A stretch of DNA of 64,000 nucleotides from Oryza sativa Japonica Group (GCF_034140825.1 NC_089035.1:29753001-29817000), one strand, 5' to 3'. Positions 23,237 to 34,545 are shown, counted from the first letter of the stretch. Numbers and translations are program-made. Notes: generated by a model from the letters alone, not told the origin.

Positions 23237-24274
23237 TAGGCAACTAGGCATACTGTTAATATAGATATGAAAAGATACAGGCCGTTCACTGCACTAGGCA
23301 TACAAGAACACATAAAACAGCTCGTCTCAAAGTATAATTGTGTTAAACGTGAGCTGATCTCACCGTTCCAAAATTAAAATGACCACAAAGTCACCAACAT
23401 GTTAGTGTTGCATAGTTTAGTTATCCGTACAGTACTCGCCAATCAGAGGTTATCATGTCGTAGCACTATTGTCAACTAGACTGGAGAAGGAGAAGAGCTA
23501 ACGGCAAGTACTATAGTTATTTAAGCACAATCTCCTAGATGCCATCTAATTTTAAATGATGATGTGGAGAAGAGAGTAGATGAGAGAGAGGATGAGCCAT
23601 CCCTCATACAAGGGACAACCTCTTTACAAACTTTAAGGAGGAAGGAGAAAAGAGTGAGGTTGATTGGATGAGAGTGAATAAAATAAATATTTATGTTGCA
23701 TTGAGACTATTATATGAGCTGTCCTTAATAAATTAGTTGATGATATGGACAATATTAGATGTGATAGTCATCTCTGCCATAAAACTTGCCATAATAGTTG
23801 GAGACTTGGTGGCATTCCGGGGGAACCCAATCCAAATCCGCGACGAATTCCTCTCCGCCAATACAGTATTCGTGTGTGCCGAGGAGGGAGGCAGTTCCAC
23901 AGGCCAAGGAACTTACGTGACCTCCAAAGTCAGAGGTCGGAATCTCCCTTCGTTCCAGCCATGGCCCACCACCCTTGCGGCTTGGTGACCCTACTGCGCC
24001 GCCAAGTCACCCGCTCGCCAACAAAAACCCGCGACGCGAGCGCGGAGACGGCAGCGCCGGCCTCCCACCGGTCGCGTAAGATCACGCCCGAAATCTTTAT
24101 TCATTTTCTCTCCACCGGTTGCCCTCTCGCCGCACCCAACCATCGCGCCACGCCGCGCCGCGCTGCCGGAGCCGCGCTTTCCGCTATGCTATAAGAGCTG
24201 ACGCGCAGGGCACAGCGGATGTACGTACACACAGTCACTAGCTAAGCTGCTAGCCTTGCTACCACGTGTTGGAG
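23237..24274 (+). promoter_or_regulatory. Upstream region and leader of NRT2.3
   Basis: This roughly 1-kb stretch between a Stowaway MITE and the transporter turns GC-rich after 23930. A TATA-like TATAAGAG lies at 24190-24197, about 78 bp before the ATG, which would give a short leader. A 149-codon ORF (23745-24194) crosses it but has no family features and ends at the TATA. Confidence 0.5.
24190..24197 (+). promoter_or_regulatory. Probable TATA box of NRT2.3
   Basis: TATAAGAG in the context GCTATAAGAGC matches the plant TATA consensus at a plausible distance from the ATG at 24275. The transcription start would fall near 24220-24230. Confidence 0.5.
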
Positions 24275-25825
24275 ATGGAGGCTAAGCCGGTGGCGATGGA
24301 GGTGGAGGGGGTCGAGGCGGCGGGGGGCAAGCCGCGGTTCAGGATGCCGGTGGACTCCGACCTCAAGGCGACGGAGTTCTGGCTCTTCTCCTTCGCGAGG
24401 CCACACATGGCCTCCTTCCACATGGCGTGGTTCTCCTTCTTCTGCTGCTTCGTGTCCACGTTCGCCGCGCCGCCGCTGCTGCCGCTCATCCGCGACACCC
24501 TCGGGCTCACGGCCACGGACATCGGCAACGCCGGGATCGCGTCCGTGTCGGGCGCCGTGTTCGCGCGTCTGGCCATGGGCACGGCGTGCGACCTGGTCGG
24601 GCCCAGGCTGGCCTCCGCGTCTCTGATCCTCCTCACCACACCGGCGGTGTACTGCTCCTCCATCATCCAGTCCCCGTCGGGGTACCTCCTCGTGCGCTTC
24701 TTCACGGGCATCTCGCTGGCGTCGTTCGTGTCGGCGCAGTTCTGGATGAGCTCCATGTTCTCGGCCCCCAAAGTGGGGCTGGCCAACGGCGTGGCCGGCG
24801 GCTGGGGCAACCTCGGCGGCGGCGCCGTCCAGCTGCTCATGCCGCTCGTGTACGAGGCCATCCACAAGATCGGTAGCACGCCGTTCACGGCGTGGCGCAT
24901 CGCCTTCTTCATCCCGGGCCTGATGCAGACGTTCTCGGCCATCGCCGTGCTGGCGTTCGGGCAGGACATGCCCGGCGGCAACTACGGGAAGCTCCACAAG
25001 ACTGGCGACATGCACAAGGACAGCTTCGGCAACGTGCTGCGCCACGCCCTCACCAACTACCGCGGCTGGATCCTGGCGCTCACCTACGGCTACAGCTTCG
25101 GCGTCGAGCTCACCATCGACAACGTCGTGCACCAGTACTTCTACGACCGCTTCGACGTCAACCTCCAGACCGCCGGGCTCATCGCCGCCAGCTTCGGGAT
25201 GGCCAACATCATCTCCCGCCCCGGCGGCGGGCTACTCTCCGACTGGCTCTCCAGCCGGTACGGCATGCGCGGCAGGCTGTGGGGGCTGTGGACTGTGCAG
25301 ACCATCGGCGGCGTCCTCTGCGTGGTGCTCGGAATCGTCGACTTCTCCTTCGCCGCGTCCGTCGCCGTGATGGTGCTCTTCTCCTTCTTCGTCCAGGCCG
25401 CGTGCGGGCTCACCTTCGGCATCGTGCCGTTCGTGTCGCGGAGGTCGCTGGGGCTCATCTCCGGGATGACCGGCGGCGGGGGCAACGTGGGCGCCGTGCT
25501 GACGCAGTACATCTTCTTCCACGGCACAAAGTACAAGACGGAGACCGGGATCAAGTACATGGGGCTCATGATCATCGCGTGCACGCTGCCCGTCATGCTC
25601 ATCTACTTCCCGCAGTGGGGCGGCATGCTCGTAGGCCCGAGGAAGGGGGCCACGGCGGAGGAGTACTACAGCCGGGAGTGGTCGGATCACGAGCGCGAGA
25701 AGGGTTTCAACGCGGCCAGCGTGCGGTTCGCGGAGAACAGCGTGCGCGAGGGCGGGAGGTCGTCGGCGAATGGCGGACAGCCCAGGCACACCGTCCCCGT
25801 CGACGCGTCGCCGGCCGGGGTGTGA
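24275..25825 (+). CDS. NRT2.3: High-affinity nitrate transporter NRT2.3
   Basis: This is a major-facilitator nitrate/H+ symporter of the NNP family in the plasma membrane. The single open frame of 516 aa starts MEAKPVAMEVEG. Family marks are RPHMASFHMAWFSFF near residue 42, the MFS loop motif GTACDLVGPR near 102, and both nitrate signatures, GGWGNLGGG (about 175-183) and GMTGGGGNVGA (about 398-408). Twelve hydrophobic segments are followed by a hydrophilic C-tail. The protein matches remembered OsNRT2.3 of rice chromosome 1. Known biology: the full-length form (2.3a) works with the partner NAR2.1 in root-to-shoot nitrate transport, and a spliced form lacking 30 residues (2.3b) senses cytosolic pH through a histidine; His197 here would become residue 167. 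Long ORFs in other frames are GC-rich shadows. A Met-less extension upstream begins at a GTG and was not used. Confidence 0.98.
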   Translation: MEAKPVAMEVEGVEAAGGKPRFRMPVDSDLKATEFWLFSFARPHMASFHMAWFSFFCCFVSTFAAPPLLPLIRDTLGLTATDIGNAGIASVSGAVFARLAMGTACDLVGPRLASASLILLTTPAVYCSSIIQSPSGYLLVRFFTGISLASFVSAQFWMSSMFSAPKVGLANGVAGGWGNLGGGAVQLLMPLVYEAIHKIGSTPFTAWRIAFFIPGLMQTFSAIAVLAFGQDMPGGNYGKLHKTGDMHKDSFGNVLRHALTNYRGWILALTYGYSFGVELTIDNVVHQYFYDRFDVNLQTAGLIAASFGMANIISRPGGGLLSDWLSSRYGMRGRLWGLWTVQTIGGVLCVVLGIVDFSFAASVAVMVLFSFFVQAACGLTFGIVPFVSRRSLGLISGMTGGGGNVGAVLTQYIFFHGTKYKTETGIKYMGLMIIACTLPVMLIYFPQWGGMLVGPRKGATAEEYYSREWSDHEREKGFNAASVRFAENSVREGGRSSANGGQPRHTVPVDASPAGV

Positions 25826-27277
25826 AGAATGCCACGGACAATAAGGTCGCGGTTGTAGTACAACTGTACAAATTGATGGTACGTGTCGTTTGACCGCGCG
25901 CGCGCACAGTGTGGGTCGTGGCCTCGTGGGCTTAGTGGAGTACAGTGAGGGGTGTACGTGTGTCGTGGCGCGCGCGGTCACCTCGGTGGCCTTGGGATTG
26001 GGGGGGCACTATACGCTAGTACTCCAGATATATACGGGTTTGATTTACTTCTGTGGATCGGCGCTTGTTGGTGGTTTGCTCCCTGTGGTTTTTGTGATGG
26101 TAATCATACTCATACTCAAACAGTCAAAACTTTTTGATGTGATATGTTGGTATCAGTGTTTCTATTGCTAAAGTCGTTGATTCGCTGGGAACAGTGGCTC
26201 GAAATGTGAAAGTGCTCCGGCTTTATGAGCTGCAGATTCTTTCGAAGTCTGAAGAACAGTGTCAAGCTTCAGCTTTTGTTCGGTCAAAATAGGACTATCA
26301 TTATACCAAATTAAAGTATTGGACAAAACGTCATCTAAATGACCATTAGAGAGGCATTTGATTTAGTTGAGTAGTATAAAATAACTAGCGCGACTTCATT
26401 CTCGCGGCATAGTTGAGGTGATATTTTGGCGACGGACAATCCCCCTCCTCACACTCGACGTACATAGCATGCCCTACTCAGTAGTCAGTCAACACCCTGC
26501 AACTGTTGTCGCTCAAAAAACCGCGTACAAAATTTGAATATCTATGAAATCCATGGTAAAGTTTGAATATATACACAAAGTTTAGAATCTACGGATCTGT
26601 GCCAGTTTCAAAATATGAGCATTATCAAAACAAACCCGTGTGCAAATAGACCTCACATGAACGTGCAAGGGAATAGTAGATTAGTAGGATAGTATGTCCG
26701 TCAACCAATACTCAATTATTTTTCTTCTTTGTATTTCAGTCTATTGTAGTACAGTACGGAGTAATTTGTAAAACTCCAGTACGCACACTCTCTCATTTTT
26801 GAGAGAGAGACGAAGGTCTCTTCTAAGCTGCCATACGGCCCATACACACGCGAAAGACCGATAATCAGAGCCCACCAAACCATGGAATAGCAGCCCAAGT
26901 GTAGCGCAGCCACCATTTGCGTTCCACACGGCCTACCCCATCGCGCGGTGCAAACTTGGCCCAGAAACACCGAGCACGATGCCACCGTGCGCGTGTGCCG
27001 TGCCTGCCGTGTGCGTGTGAGGCGGTGAGCGCAAGTGTGGGAAGCGAAGCGAGGCGAGCAAACCGCGAGTCGAGTCCGCGACGACGTTCGCGCACCAACC
27101 GGCCACACCGCACTTGTCCCGTGCCTGCGTTGCGTTGCGCCCGTCCGCCTCCCCAGGCCACCATCGCTGCCCTCCCGGCCTCCCCTCCCTCCCCGACTCC
27201 CCACACCAGCCGCCCGCCCGCCCGGCCACTGGCCGCTGCTACAGATAACGCCACGCCGGGAGAGACAGCCCGCGCCC
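25826..27277. other. 3' UTR of NRT2.3, spacer, and upstream of next gene
   Basis: Bases to about 26170 read as a plausible 3' UTR. Around 26386-26695 there are Helitron-like words that did not hold up (see rejected items). From about 26900 the GC content rises toward the ATG at 27278, with several overlapping non-homologous ORFs, as in a rice promoter and leader. Confidence 0.45.
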
Positions 27278-29842
27278 ATGGCCGCCGTCGCGAGCCCCGC
27301 CCTCCGGCTCAGGCCCCGCCCCCGGACCGCCGCGCCGTCGCCTCCTCGCTGCCGCCTCAGCTCCTCCGCTTACTCGTATTCCAAGGCAAGTAGGTCCCCT
27401 AGCCAATTTATAGAATTTCACGCGGTGGTTGTCTTGCTTGCCTGGGTTGGGTTGGGGATTAGGCAGGGTTTTAATTGGCCGCCGGTAGAATTTCCCGTGA
27501 GTGGTTGTGTATATCCCGGTCGAAAAGAAAGGCATAATAAAAATCTACCCTGCGTGTGGTGGCATCATGCAGTGAGGCTGTGTCATCCGAGTCGCCCACA
27601 GAGGGGATACATAATACATTAATGGCAGATAATTTCAGGGATACTGCAGTACTGCACTTGAAATTGCTAAGAATGGTCACAGTAACTAGTGCCTACTCCA
27701 TATACTTTTGGTTTTGAAAGATCACTATCACTCCATATACGTCTGCTATTCTGTATGCTGTGACCACTAAGAGATGGTGAATTGTCTGATGTAGCTTTAG
27801 TAACATAGCAGTAACACGGATTATCTCTCAGTTTGCAAGGTCATTGCCAATTCAGAGAGTAAATGGGGGTAGAATGCAGCACTTGGACGCCCTAAAAGGT
27901 TTTCCCCCCTTGGACCATCTACTTTCCATAAAACTCTATTGAATTTGAGCTGCTGTGTTTGTGCTTAGTTTTTCTACATGCTAAACAGGGCATGCTTTAA
28001 GAAGATACGGCAACCACGATGGAAGGTTTCATATCAAGCGAATTACTTCCTTCGCTGCTATGGACAAACAGGAGTCAATTACTTCACCTACCACAGATGC
28101 GTTGCCGGTAGAAGAGACCGATAATAGCACTGAGGATTCCCCTGCGTCTGGTAGCTCCTCCTATTTTACTGAGAGGGGTAATGGAAAATCAGGGTTCATC
28201 TCATTTCAAGGCAGTAGTTATCAGATGAAAAGTGTGGAGAGTGTGCCACATCCTGGCAAGGAAGCGTCTAGATTAGTTTGGTTTGTTGGTCCAACTATCC
28301 TTGTGGCCTTCTTGGTTCTTCCATCGCTTTACTTGCGCAAAGTACTCTCAGCTGTGTTTGAGGATTCCTTGTTGACAGGTATGCTTTCTTTGATACTTCA
28401 ATAGTTGACGGAAACAAGATAATTGTGTTGGTTAGCACTAGCATATCCCATGTGTCTGTATTTGCACTACTCTAGAGAAGGAATATGACTAATTAGTGCT
28501 TGATTGACAATAGGTTATTCTACATTAAATTTATATTTTTCTATTCAAACATATCTCATAACAGTTCCATTTTTTGTTTAAACTGAACCCTATGTGCAGC
28601 ATTCTTTAGTTAAAGATTTTTATGTATATACTAATACTCTTAAATCTTAAGACACTAGATGTCCCTGATTCCCATTCCACATTTGGATGAAGCCTAAGCA
28701 TGGCAGCATAACCTGATGGTTTTTCATAATTGCTTACAGATTTTCTTATACTATTCTTTACCGAGGCTCTATTTTATGGAGGAGTCGCAATTTTTGTCCT
28801 GTTGATTGATAAAGTCTGGAGGCCTTTGCAGCAAGTAGCTCCTAAGAGTTATATCTGGTCAAAATCCAGATTTTTCCGTATTTCTTCAGTAACAACGATG
28901 GTTTTGAGCTTGATGATACCGCTTTTGACCATGGGAATGGTCTGGCCCTGGACTGGACCAGCAGCTTCAGCTACTCTTGCCCCTTATCTGGTTGGTCTTG
29001 TTGTACAATTCGCATTCGAGCAGTATGCACGGCATCGGAAATCACCTTCTTGGCCAGTTATCCCTATCATCTTTAAGGTAACCTGGTGCTTATATTTATC
29101 CTGGTGCTATTGGATCCTGAAACAAAAGCTTAATCCATTGTGCTTTCCTTATAATCAAGTGTGCACTGGTGTGATTTCAGTCTGCCCAAACTATATGTTG
29201 CAGTGTGTTAAATCACAAAAAATCCGATTACATAGGCATATATAGAAGCAGGCATCAGATCTTTTTACACGTTACAATTGACACTCTTTTATTTGTATCA
29301 GCTTTATTTTTTGTCCATTGTATCTCCAGATGCAGAGTTGCAGACCATCTATTTTGCTCTTGTTCATTCAAACGAACCAGGAGGTTGCTTCACAATTTTT
29401 AAAGAAATTTTTTGTGATTATTTCTGGAACGAAGCTCACTATACGGTTAATTAAATATCAGTTGATATTGTTTGTCTCACGAGCGTCTTGAAGATGCCTG
29501 AGTGAATCGCTTAAGAGGCACAGTAAAAGCAGATAATGAACAATTAGATATCTGTTGATGTTATTTGTCTCGTGAACTGCTCCATTTCTAAGCATATGTC
29601 ATTTACTCTTTTCCTCGTCTTTGCAGATCTACAGGCTTCACCAACTGAACAGGGCAGCTCAGCTGGTGACAGCACTCACCTTTTCTGTTAGAGGAACAGA
29701 GGCAACAAACCAAACCTTGGCTATCATGAACTCCTTAGGAGCATTATTGACTGTCCTCCAGATTCTTGGGGTTATCTGCGTATGGTCTCTATCGAGTTTC
29801 CTAATGAGGTTTCTTCCCTCTTCAGACATTCCAGACCCTTAA
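27278..29842 (+). CDS. Multi-pass membrane protein, probably plastid, unknown function
   Basis: Four exons join in frame: 27278-27389, 27989-28378, 28740-29077, 29627-29842, giving 351 aa. The first donor is read as GCAA|GTAGGT, because the nearby AAG|GCAAGT site would bring a stop right after the junction. The N-terminus (MAAVASPALRLRPRPRTAAP) is rich in Ala, Arg and Pro, and Ser follows, as in a chloroplast transit peptide. A Ser-rich hydrophilic part follows to about residue 120. Five or six hydrophobic segments come next, among them FVGPTILVAFLVLPSLYL, ILFFTEALFYGGVAIFVLL, VLSLMIPLLTMGMVWPW and LLTVLQILGVICVWSLSSF. I do not recognise a named family. The clean exon phases and conserved-looking hydrophobic pattern argue for a real gene. 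A role in the plastid envelope or thylakoid is inference only. Confidence 0.8.
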
Positions 29843-30156
29843 CTTCTATCAGCTGAGGTAGCACTTAAAATTATGTGTACAGTCTCCATATTGTAAATCA
29901 ATTTACCTGGAGCCAGTTGCCCAGTTGATAATGTCTGCAAAGTTTACTGTTGGTCTAGGGATTAAACCGTGTGCATCGTCATTTGGGGAACTACAGTGAA
30001 ACTAACTGGTAGGAACTACAGTGAAACTAAACTGCAAGAGAGATGAACTGCCCGCACTGTACAAGTAGGGGCGTAGGGCTAGCGTGTTAACGTGTTCTTG
30101 TGGATCAAATTCTGGGATTCCACAAGCCAGTTGGTAAACCTTGAGTACTAGATTGA

Positions 30157-30653
30157 GGCTGTGTATACTTCTACGTCAAAATTAGAAGTTTGAAGAAATT
30201 AGAACGATATGATGGAAAAGTTGTAAGTTTGTGTTTGTAGGAAAGTTGGATGTGGTGGAAAAGTTAGAAATTTGAAGAAAAAAAGTTAGAATCTAAGGGC
30301 CCGTTTAGTTCCCAATAAGTTTTTCCCAAAAACATCACATCGAATCTTTAGACACATGCATCGAGTATTAAATATAAATAAAAAGAAAAACTAATTGCAT
30401 AGTTATGGAGGAAATAGCGAGACGAATCTTTTGAGCCTAATTAGTCCATGATTAGCCATAAGTGCTAAAGTAACCCACATGTGCTAATGATGGCATAATT
30501 AGGCTCAAAAGAATCGTCTCGCAGTTTTCCGGCGAGTTCTGAAAATTAGTTCTTTTATTCGTGTCCGAAAATCCCTTCCAACATCCGGTCAAACGTCTGA
30601 TGTGACATTTAAAAATTTTCTTTTCCCAAACTAAACACGCCCTAAATAGGGCC
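30157..30653. mobile_element. MITE carrying a second MITE
   Basis: The left end GGCTGTGTATACTTCTACG and the right end CTAAATAGGGCC are inverted relatives of a common rice MITE rich in AAAAGTTAGAAATTTGAAG-type repeats. Bases 30297-30642 inside it are a separate Tourist-like element. Without its guest it is about 150 bp. Confidence 0.6.
30297..30642. mobile_element. Tourist-like MITE with TAA target repeat
   Basis: The ends GGGCCCGTTTAGTTCCCAA and CCAAACTAAACACGCCC are inverted, with TAA on both sides (30294-30296 and 30643-30645), as for PIF/Harbinger-type MITEs. A long inner palindrome is built on GAGACGAATCTTTTGAGCC and its inverse GCTCAAAAGAATCGTCTC. It is nested in the MITE at 30157. Confidence 0.8.
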
Positions 30654-30811
30654 TGGTTTGTGAAAATGCATTTATGCTCCACCAAAGGACGTGCAGAGCA
30701 AATGGTGCAAATAGAAAAGTATAGGCTCAGTCAGCATGTTGTAGCCTTTTCCTGCTGTCCTTTCTCTTTGGAGAACTTCCTGTTTATGTAAACTTTACAG
30801 CCCTCGATTAC

Positions 30812-31144
30812 GGCTGTGTTTAGTTGCGTGCGTCAATTTTTTTTAATTACATGGACACATATTTTTGAAGTATTAAACGTAGACTAATAACAAAATAAAT
30901 TACAGATTCCGCCTGTAAACTGCGAGACGAATCTATTAAGCCTAATTAATCTGTCATTAGCAAATATTTATTGTAACATTGCATTGTCAAATCATGACGT
31001 AATTAGGCTCAAAAGATTCGTCTCGCGATTTACATGTAAACTGTGCAATTTTTTTTTCATATTTAATGCTCCACGTATGTATTCAAATATTCGATGTGAT
31101 GGAAAAGTTGAAAGTTTGAAGAAAATTTAAATGTAAACACGGCC
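30812..31144. mobile_element. Foldback MITE sharing the CGTCTCG core
   Basis: The ends GGCTGTGTTTAGTTGCG and its inverse near AAACACGGCC enclose an inner palindrome of GAGACGAATCTATTAAGCC and GGCTCAAAAGATTCGTCTC. The target repeat could not be fixed. It resembles the cores at 652-1504 and 30297-30642 although the termini differ. Confidence 0.75.
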
Positions 31145-32558
31145 AAGGTGCAGCCGCCTTTTTGTCACAATTTGCTTATTCTGACAGAGTCAAACGTTTT
31201 TAGTTTATCGAGTGGGGGAGGTTCATTGAAGATTTGGATCTTGGGACAGAGATTGAAAAGGCATATTCTGCGCGAATATGCTCTATTGCTCTGGGACTCG
31301 GGGATTTGGTACCCTTTGTATAGATCTAATTAGCCTAGACGCAAGCAAGATTTTCATTAGTTGTATGTAACTTATAAAGCGATTTGGAAATATGTGGCTG
31401 CTATGCTGGCTTCCCTATTGACAACTGCGGAACAGCAGTTTATGCAAATCAATATCTCCTTGCAAGCGTATGAAATTTTTTTCCTTATGAAGTTTGGTCA
31501 TCAAACCCTTGCTACATGTTATTAGCAAGTTAGTAGTATCACGCAAAATTACATGTTCCTTTTTTATTAGTACTAGTATTTGAATGATTGAATAGTTCCA
31601 GACGAGGGACCATGTCATTTGTCAAAGCTGCACTGTGCCACAGTTTTACTTCCACTGATGTACGAACATTACCTCAGATCCAGTTTTCCTGACCTCTGAC
31701 TGAATTTCAGATATAAAGATAAGTACTTTTTTTTTTTGGACGGAAGGAGTAGAGATAAACCATCCTTCACGAGAAAAGCAGGGAAAACTCAAAAGATGGC
31801 AGAAAGGTTTCTTTTTTCATCAGATCTCAGAAGTGATACTCCTATGAAAGACAGAAATTGAAGGGATGCAAGACAAGATGTGCGCTTGCTCCATTGGGAG
31901 GACTGGAAACAGATGAACTCCAATCCTCCACGATGGAAATGAGGCAAAGCACTTGCCACTAATGTTTTAACACACGTAGCCCATCCTTCTGTGCAAAAGG
32001 TGGCCGGGCTGCCCAAAGGAGATTTGTCGCAGCCGGATTGGAAGATTTTGCACCAGAATACACAAGCACAACAAGATCTCACCGTGAAACAGCAAAAATC
32101 ATGATAAATCTAGCTTAATAAAAATCAAAAGAAAAACAAAACAGAAGAGCCACAAGAAAGGAGAGCAAACTCAAGTAAAATAGAAGCCAGGAGCCACAAA
32201 TCTAGAGCTTTGACCTGTTTCTCACTAAGAACTGCAGGACGATACCAAGATGAATGCTACCACCCATAGCTGAAAATGACCAAGCAGAGGGGATGTGGTG
32301 AAGACCCCCGGCTTGTGCTCTGCTTATATAGGGAGGCTGAGGCAACGGTTGCTCTTTGCATTGCGGCGCTAGGGTTCCAAGCAGGTCCGCAGGTTGGCCC
32401 TGGGCAGCGCCCAACTCGGCAACTTGCCTGAAAAAAAGAAGGAAATGCAAGTTGCTTTTGCTGGGCCCTGTCCTCAACGTTAATGGGCCGCACTGGCCCA
32501 CACCCCACTACACAAAGGGCTTAGTCTGGGCCTATTACCCACAATGGCAGCGCCATAA
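31145..32558. other. Intergenic, no supported gene
   Basis: A lone Stowaway-like right end (GGACGGAAGGAGTA, about 31739-31752) follows a T-run but no left partner was found. Around 32326-32336 the minus strand has TATATAAGC followed by a short ORF, too weak to call. Small ORFs lack motifs. Confidence 0.45.
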
Positions 32559-34000
32559 GGAATAAGTTCGTTTCAGGTCTCTTAACTTGACAAGGAGTTC
32601 AATTTTCATCCTAGAACCATAATATCAGATACAACGGGTCCTTTAACCGTCAAAACAAATGAAATATTTGTCCCAAGCGATTTCAGCTAACGTGTCGTCC
32701 ATGTGACTAATTTGACTTGGTCTTCATTCATCTGACGTGGTACATGAAGTAAAATTTAAAAATTTAAACATTAAAACAAAAATTGTGGACCTAACAATAT
32801 GTGTTAGTGAAACAATAAGATTAAAAAATAGTGAGACCACATGTCAGTGGGCCCACTCCCTCACCATAATCCTCTCTCTTCTCTATATCCACCCCTTCTA
32901 CTTCTCCCCTCCTCCTCCAAAGCGACGGAGGAGGCAGCCATGGCGTCCTTGTGTGCTTCCGGCACACGACACGGAAGCGGCGCCCTAGGGTGCCGTGTGG
33001 CGCGGTCGATGCGTGGCGGCATGGGGAGCAGCGCATCGGCTACGACTGTTGCGGTGGCGGCAACATAACCAGTGGGAGTGAGGTGGCGGCGGCGATTGCA
33101 GTGGTGGGTGTAGCACAAGCCCGCGGCGGGAGGAGGCAAGCTCATCGAACTCGATGGTCCCGTTGTCGTCAGCATCCATATCAGTGATGAGGGTGTGGAT
33201 ATCGTTCCCAGCGGCCAGGCGGAGGCCGAGCAAGTGGAGGAGCGTAGTTTGATAGGGCCTGGATCTGGAACGCAGAGCTCGATCCTGAAGCGCTCGATCC
33301 GCTTCCTTTCTTGACCGGTGAGGAGCTAAGTGATGGCACGGTAGATCGCCACCCTGCTGCGATGCAACGATTACCACACCGACCACAAGTCCATACCATT
33401 TCTTAGTTGAGTCCTTCGACACATTGGAAGCGCCCGCTGCTAATGGTGCGTCGACAAGGGGAGGAGAGGAAGTCGTCGACGTGGGGGAAGGGTTCGGTAC
33501 GGCGGTACAGTAGTCGGACGACTCCTTTCAATGGTTGTCGGCAGCGGCGCCCTAGGTGTTGGCCTCCATGTGCTTGAAGTTGTCGCCAGGGGAGGCGGAG
33601 GCATAGAGGGAGGACTTGGCATCGCGGTAGGCGTCAGGTAATGGGGAGCGCAGAGGCGTGGCCATACATGTCGAGGAAGGGATTAGGTGGAGGAAATGGG
33701 CCCACTAATATGTGGGTAATATTAATTTTTAATCTTATTGTTTGACTGGCACATGGGCCTACAATTTTTGTTTTAATGTTTGAATTGTTAAATTTTGCTT
33801 CATGTGCCACATCAGATAAAGACCAAGTTAAATTGTTTGCGTGGGCGCTAGGTTAGTTGAAACCGCCATATAAACCGTCTCTTTGAGACCAATATTGCAC
33901 CAATCTTTGCAAATGAAAGATCTGTTGTATTCGGTATTATGGTTCGAAGACGAAAATCGAACTTGCTTTCAAGTCAAGGGACCTGTAATGAACTTATTCC
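32559..34000. mobile_element. Pack-MULE with captured EF-hand gene fragment
   Basis: The left end GGAATAAGTTCGTTTCAGG and the right end CCTGTAATGAACTTATTCC are inverted, and the TIR similarity extends at least 60 bp, roughly 80% by eye. Flanking 9-mers GCGCCATAA and ACGCCACGA agree at 6 of 9 positions, so the target repeat is degenerate. The middle (about 32900-33680) is GC-rich and holds part of an EF-hand gene on the minus strand. No transposase is present. The TIRs are of the same general type as the MULE ends at 12849 and 63372. Confidence 0.8.
33130..33260 (-). pseudogene. Captured fragment of a calmodulin-like (EF-hand) gene
   Basis: On the minus strand the frame reads HLLGLRLAAGNDIHTLITD followed by MDADDNGTIEFDELASS. 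This is a textbook EF-hand calcium loop (D-x-D-x-N-G-x-I-x-F-x-E) with its entering helix, resembling the first or second hand of plant CML proteins. The similarity stops on both sides, and no start or second EF-hand follows in frame. It lies within the Pack-MULE at 32559-34000, so it is a copied gene piece and not a resident gene. Confidence 0.7.
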
Positions 34001-34531
34001 ACGCCACGACCTGGTGGCACTGTCGCAGATATAATGACCGATTAGTCAATCGTTAGCAACCGCTTGGCTTAATTTTTGCTCTTTAGAATAAGGATGGTGT
34101 GTTGTCTGTTCCAACAGTCTTTTCTCGTCAGATAGTTGGTAGTAACTTGCTTCTAATATATCTTTTGTTTCGCCAACTCTAGCTAGTCGCATACGGAGTA
34201 TTATTTACCATTAGTCGTAGTGTATATACACACACATTCGAATAAGATAATGTGCAGGCATATTGATAGTTCACATAGTGTGATAGTGTGATAGTTCACA
34301 TATTATATATATATATATATATATATGAAAATTTTTAAAAATTTGAGAGAATTTGTGTGTTTTATACCTTGGAGCCCGGGCACCATGGAGTCCCATATGA
34401 ATATCCTATATATACTGTCTGTGCGCGCGCGAGAAATTTAGAGTCCAGTGTGCAGTACAACACGCGCTGTGAAGTCTGTAAATAATTAAACACTACAGGT
34501 AAGTGGTTGTTACACAGGTACTCAGGAGAAT
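34001..34531. other. Spacer with AT microsatellite
   Basis: An (AT)n run lies at about 34303-34325, preceded by short repeats of GTGATAGTTCACATA. A GCGCGCGCGAGA stretch lies near 34425. No ORF is supported. Confidence 0.6.
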
Positions 34532-34545
34532 GATAAAACAACCTT

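Noticed and set aside
23745-24194. 149-codon ORF upstream of NRT2.3
   Set aside because: It has no motif and ends in the probable TATA region of the transporter, so it is most likely chance.
24242-25132. 296-codon ORF on the minus strand opposite NRT2.3 (also 24892-25893 plus and 25232-25981 minus)
   Set aside because: These are shadows of a GC-rich coding region, Arg- and His-rich, with no family resemblance.
26386-26695. Candidate small Helitron (AACTAGCGCGACTTC on the left, TAGTAGATTAGTAGGATAG on the right)
   Set aside because: The left hairpin abuts CTAG without the usual gap, and the right end starts TCCTACTA with an uncertain boundary. Support is too weak.
32200-32501. Small minus-strand gene with TATATAAGC and ORF MGGSIHLGIVLQFLV
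   Set aside because: The ORF is only about 20 codons after its ATG, has no family and no exon continuation.
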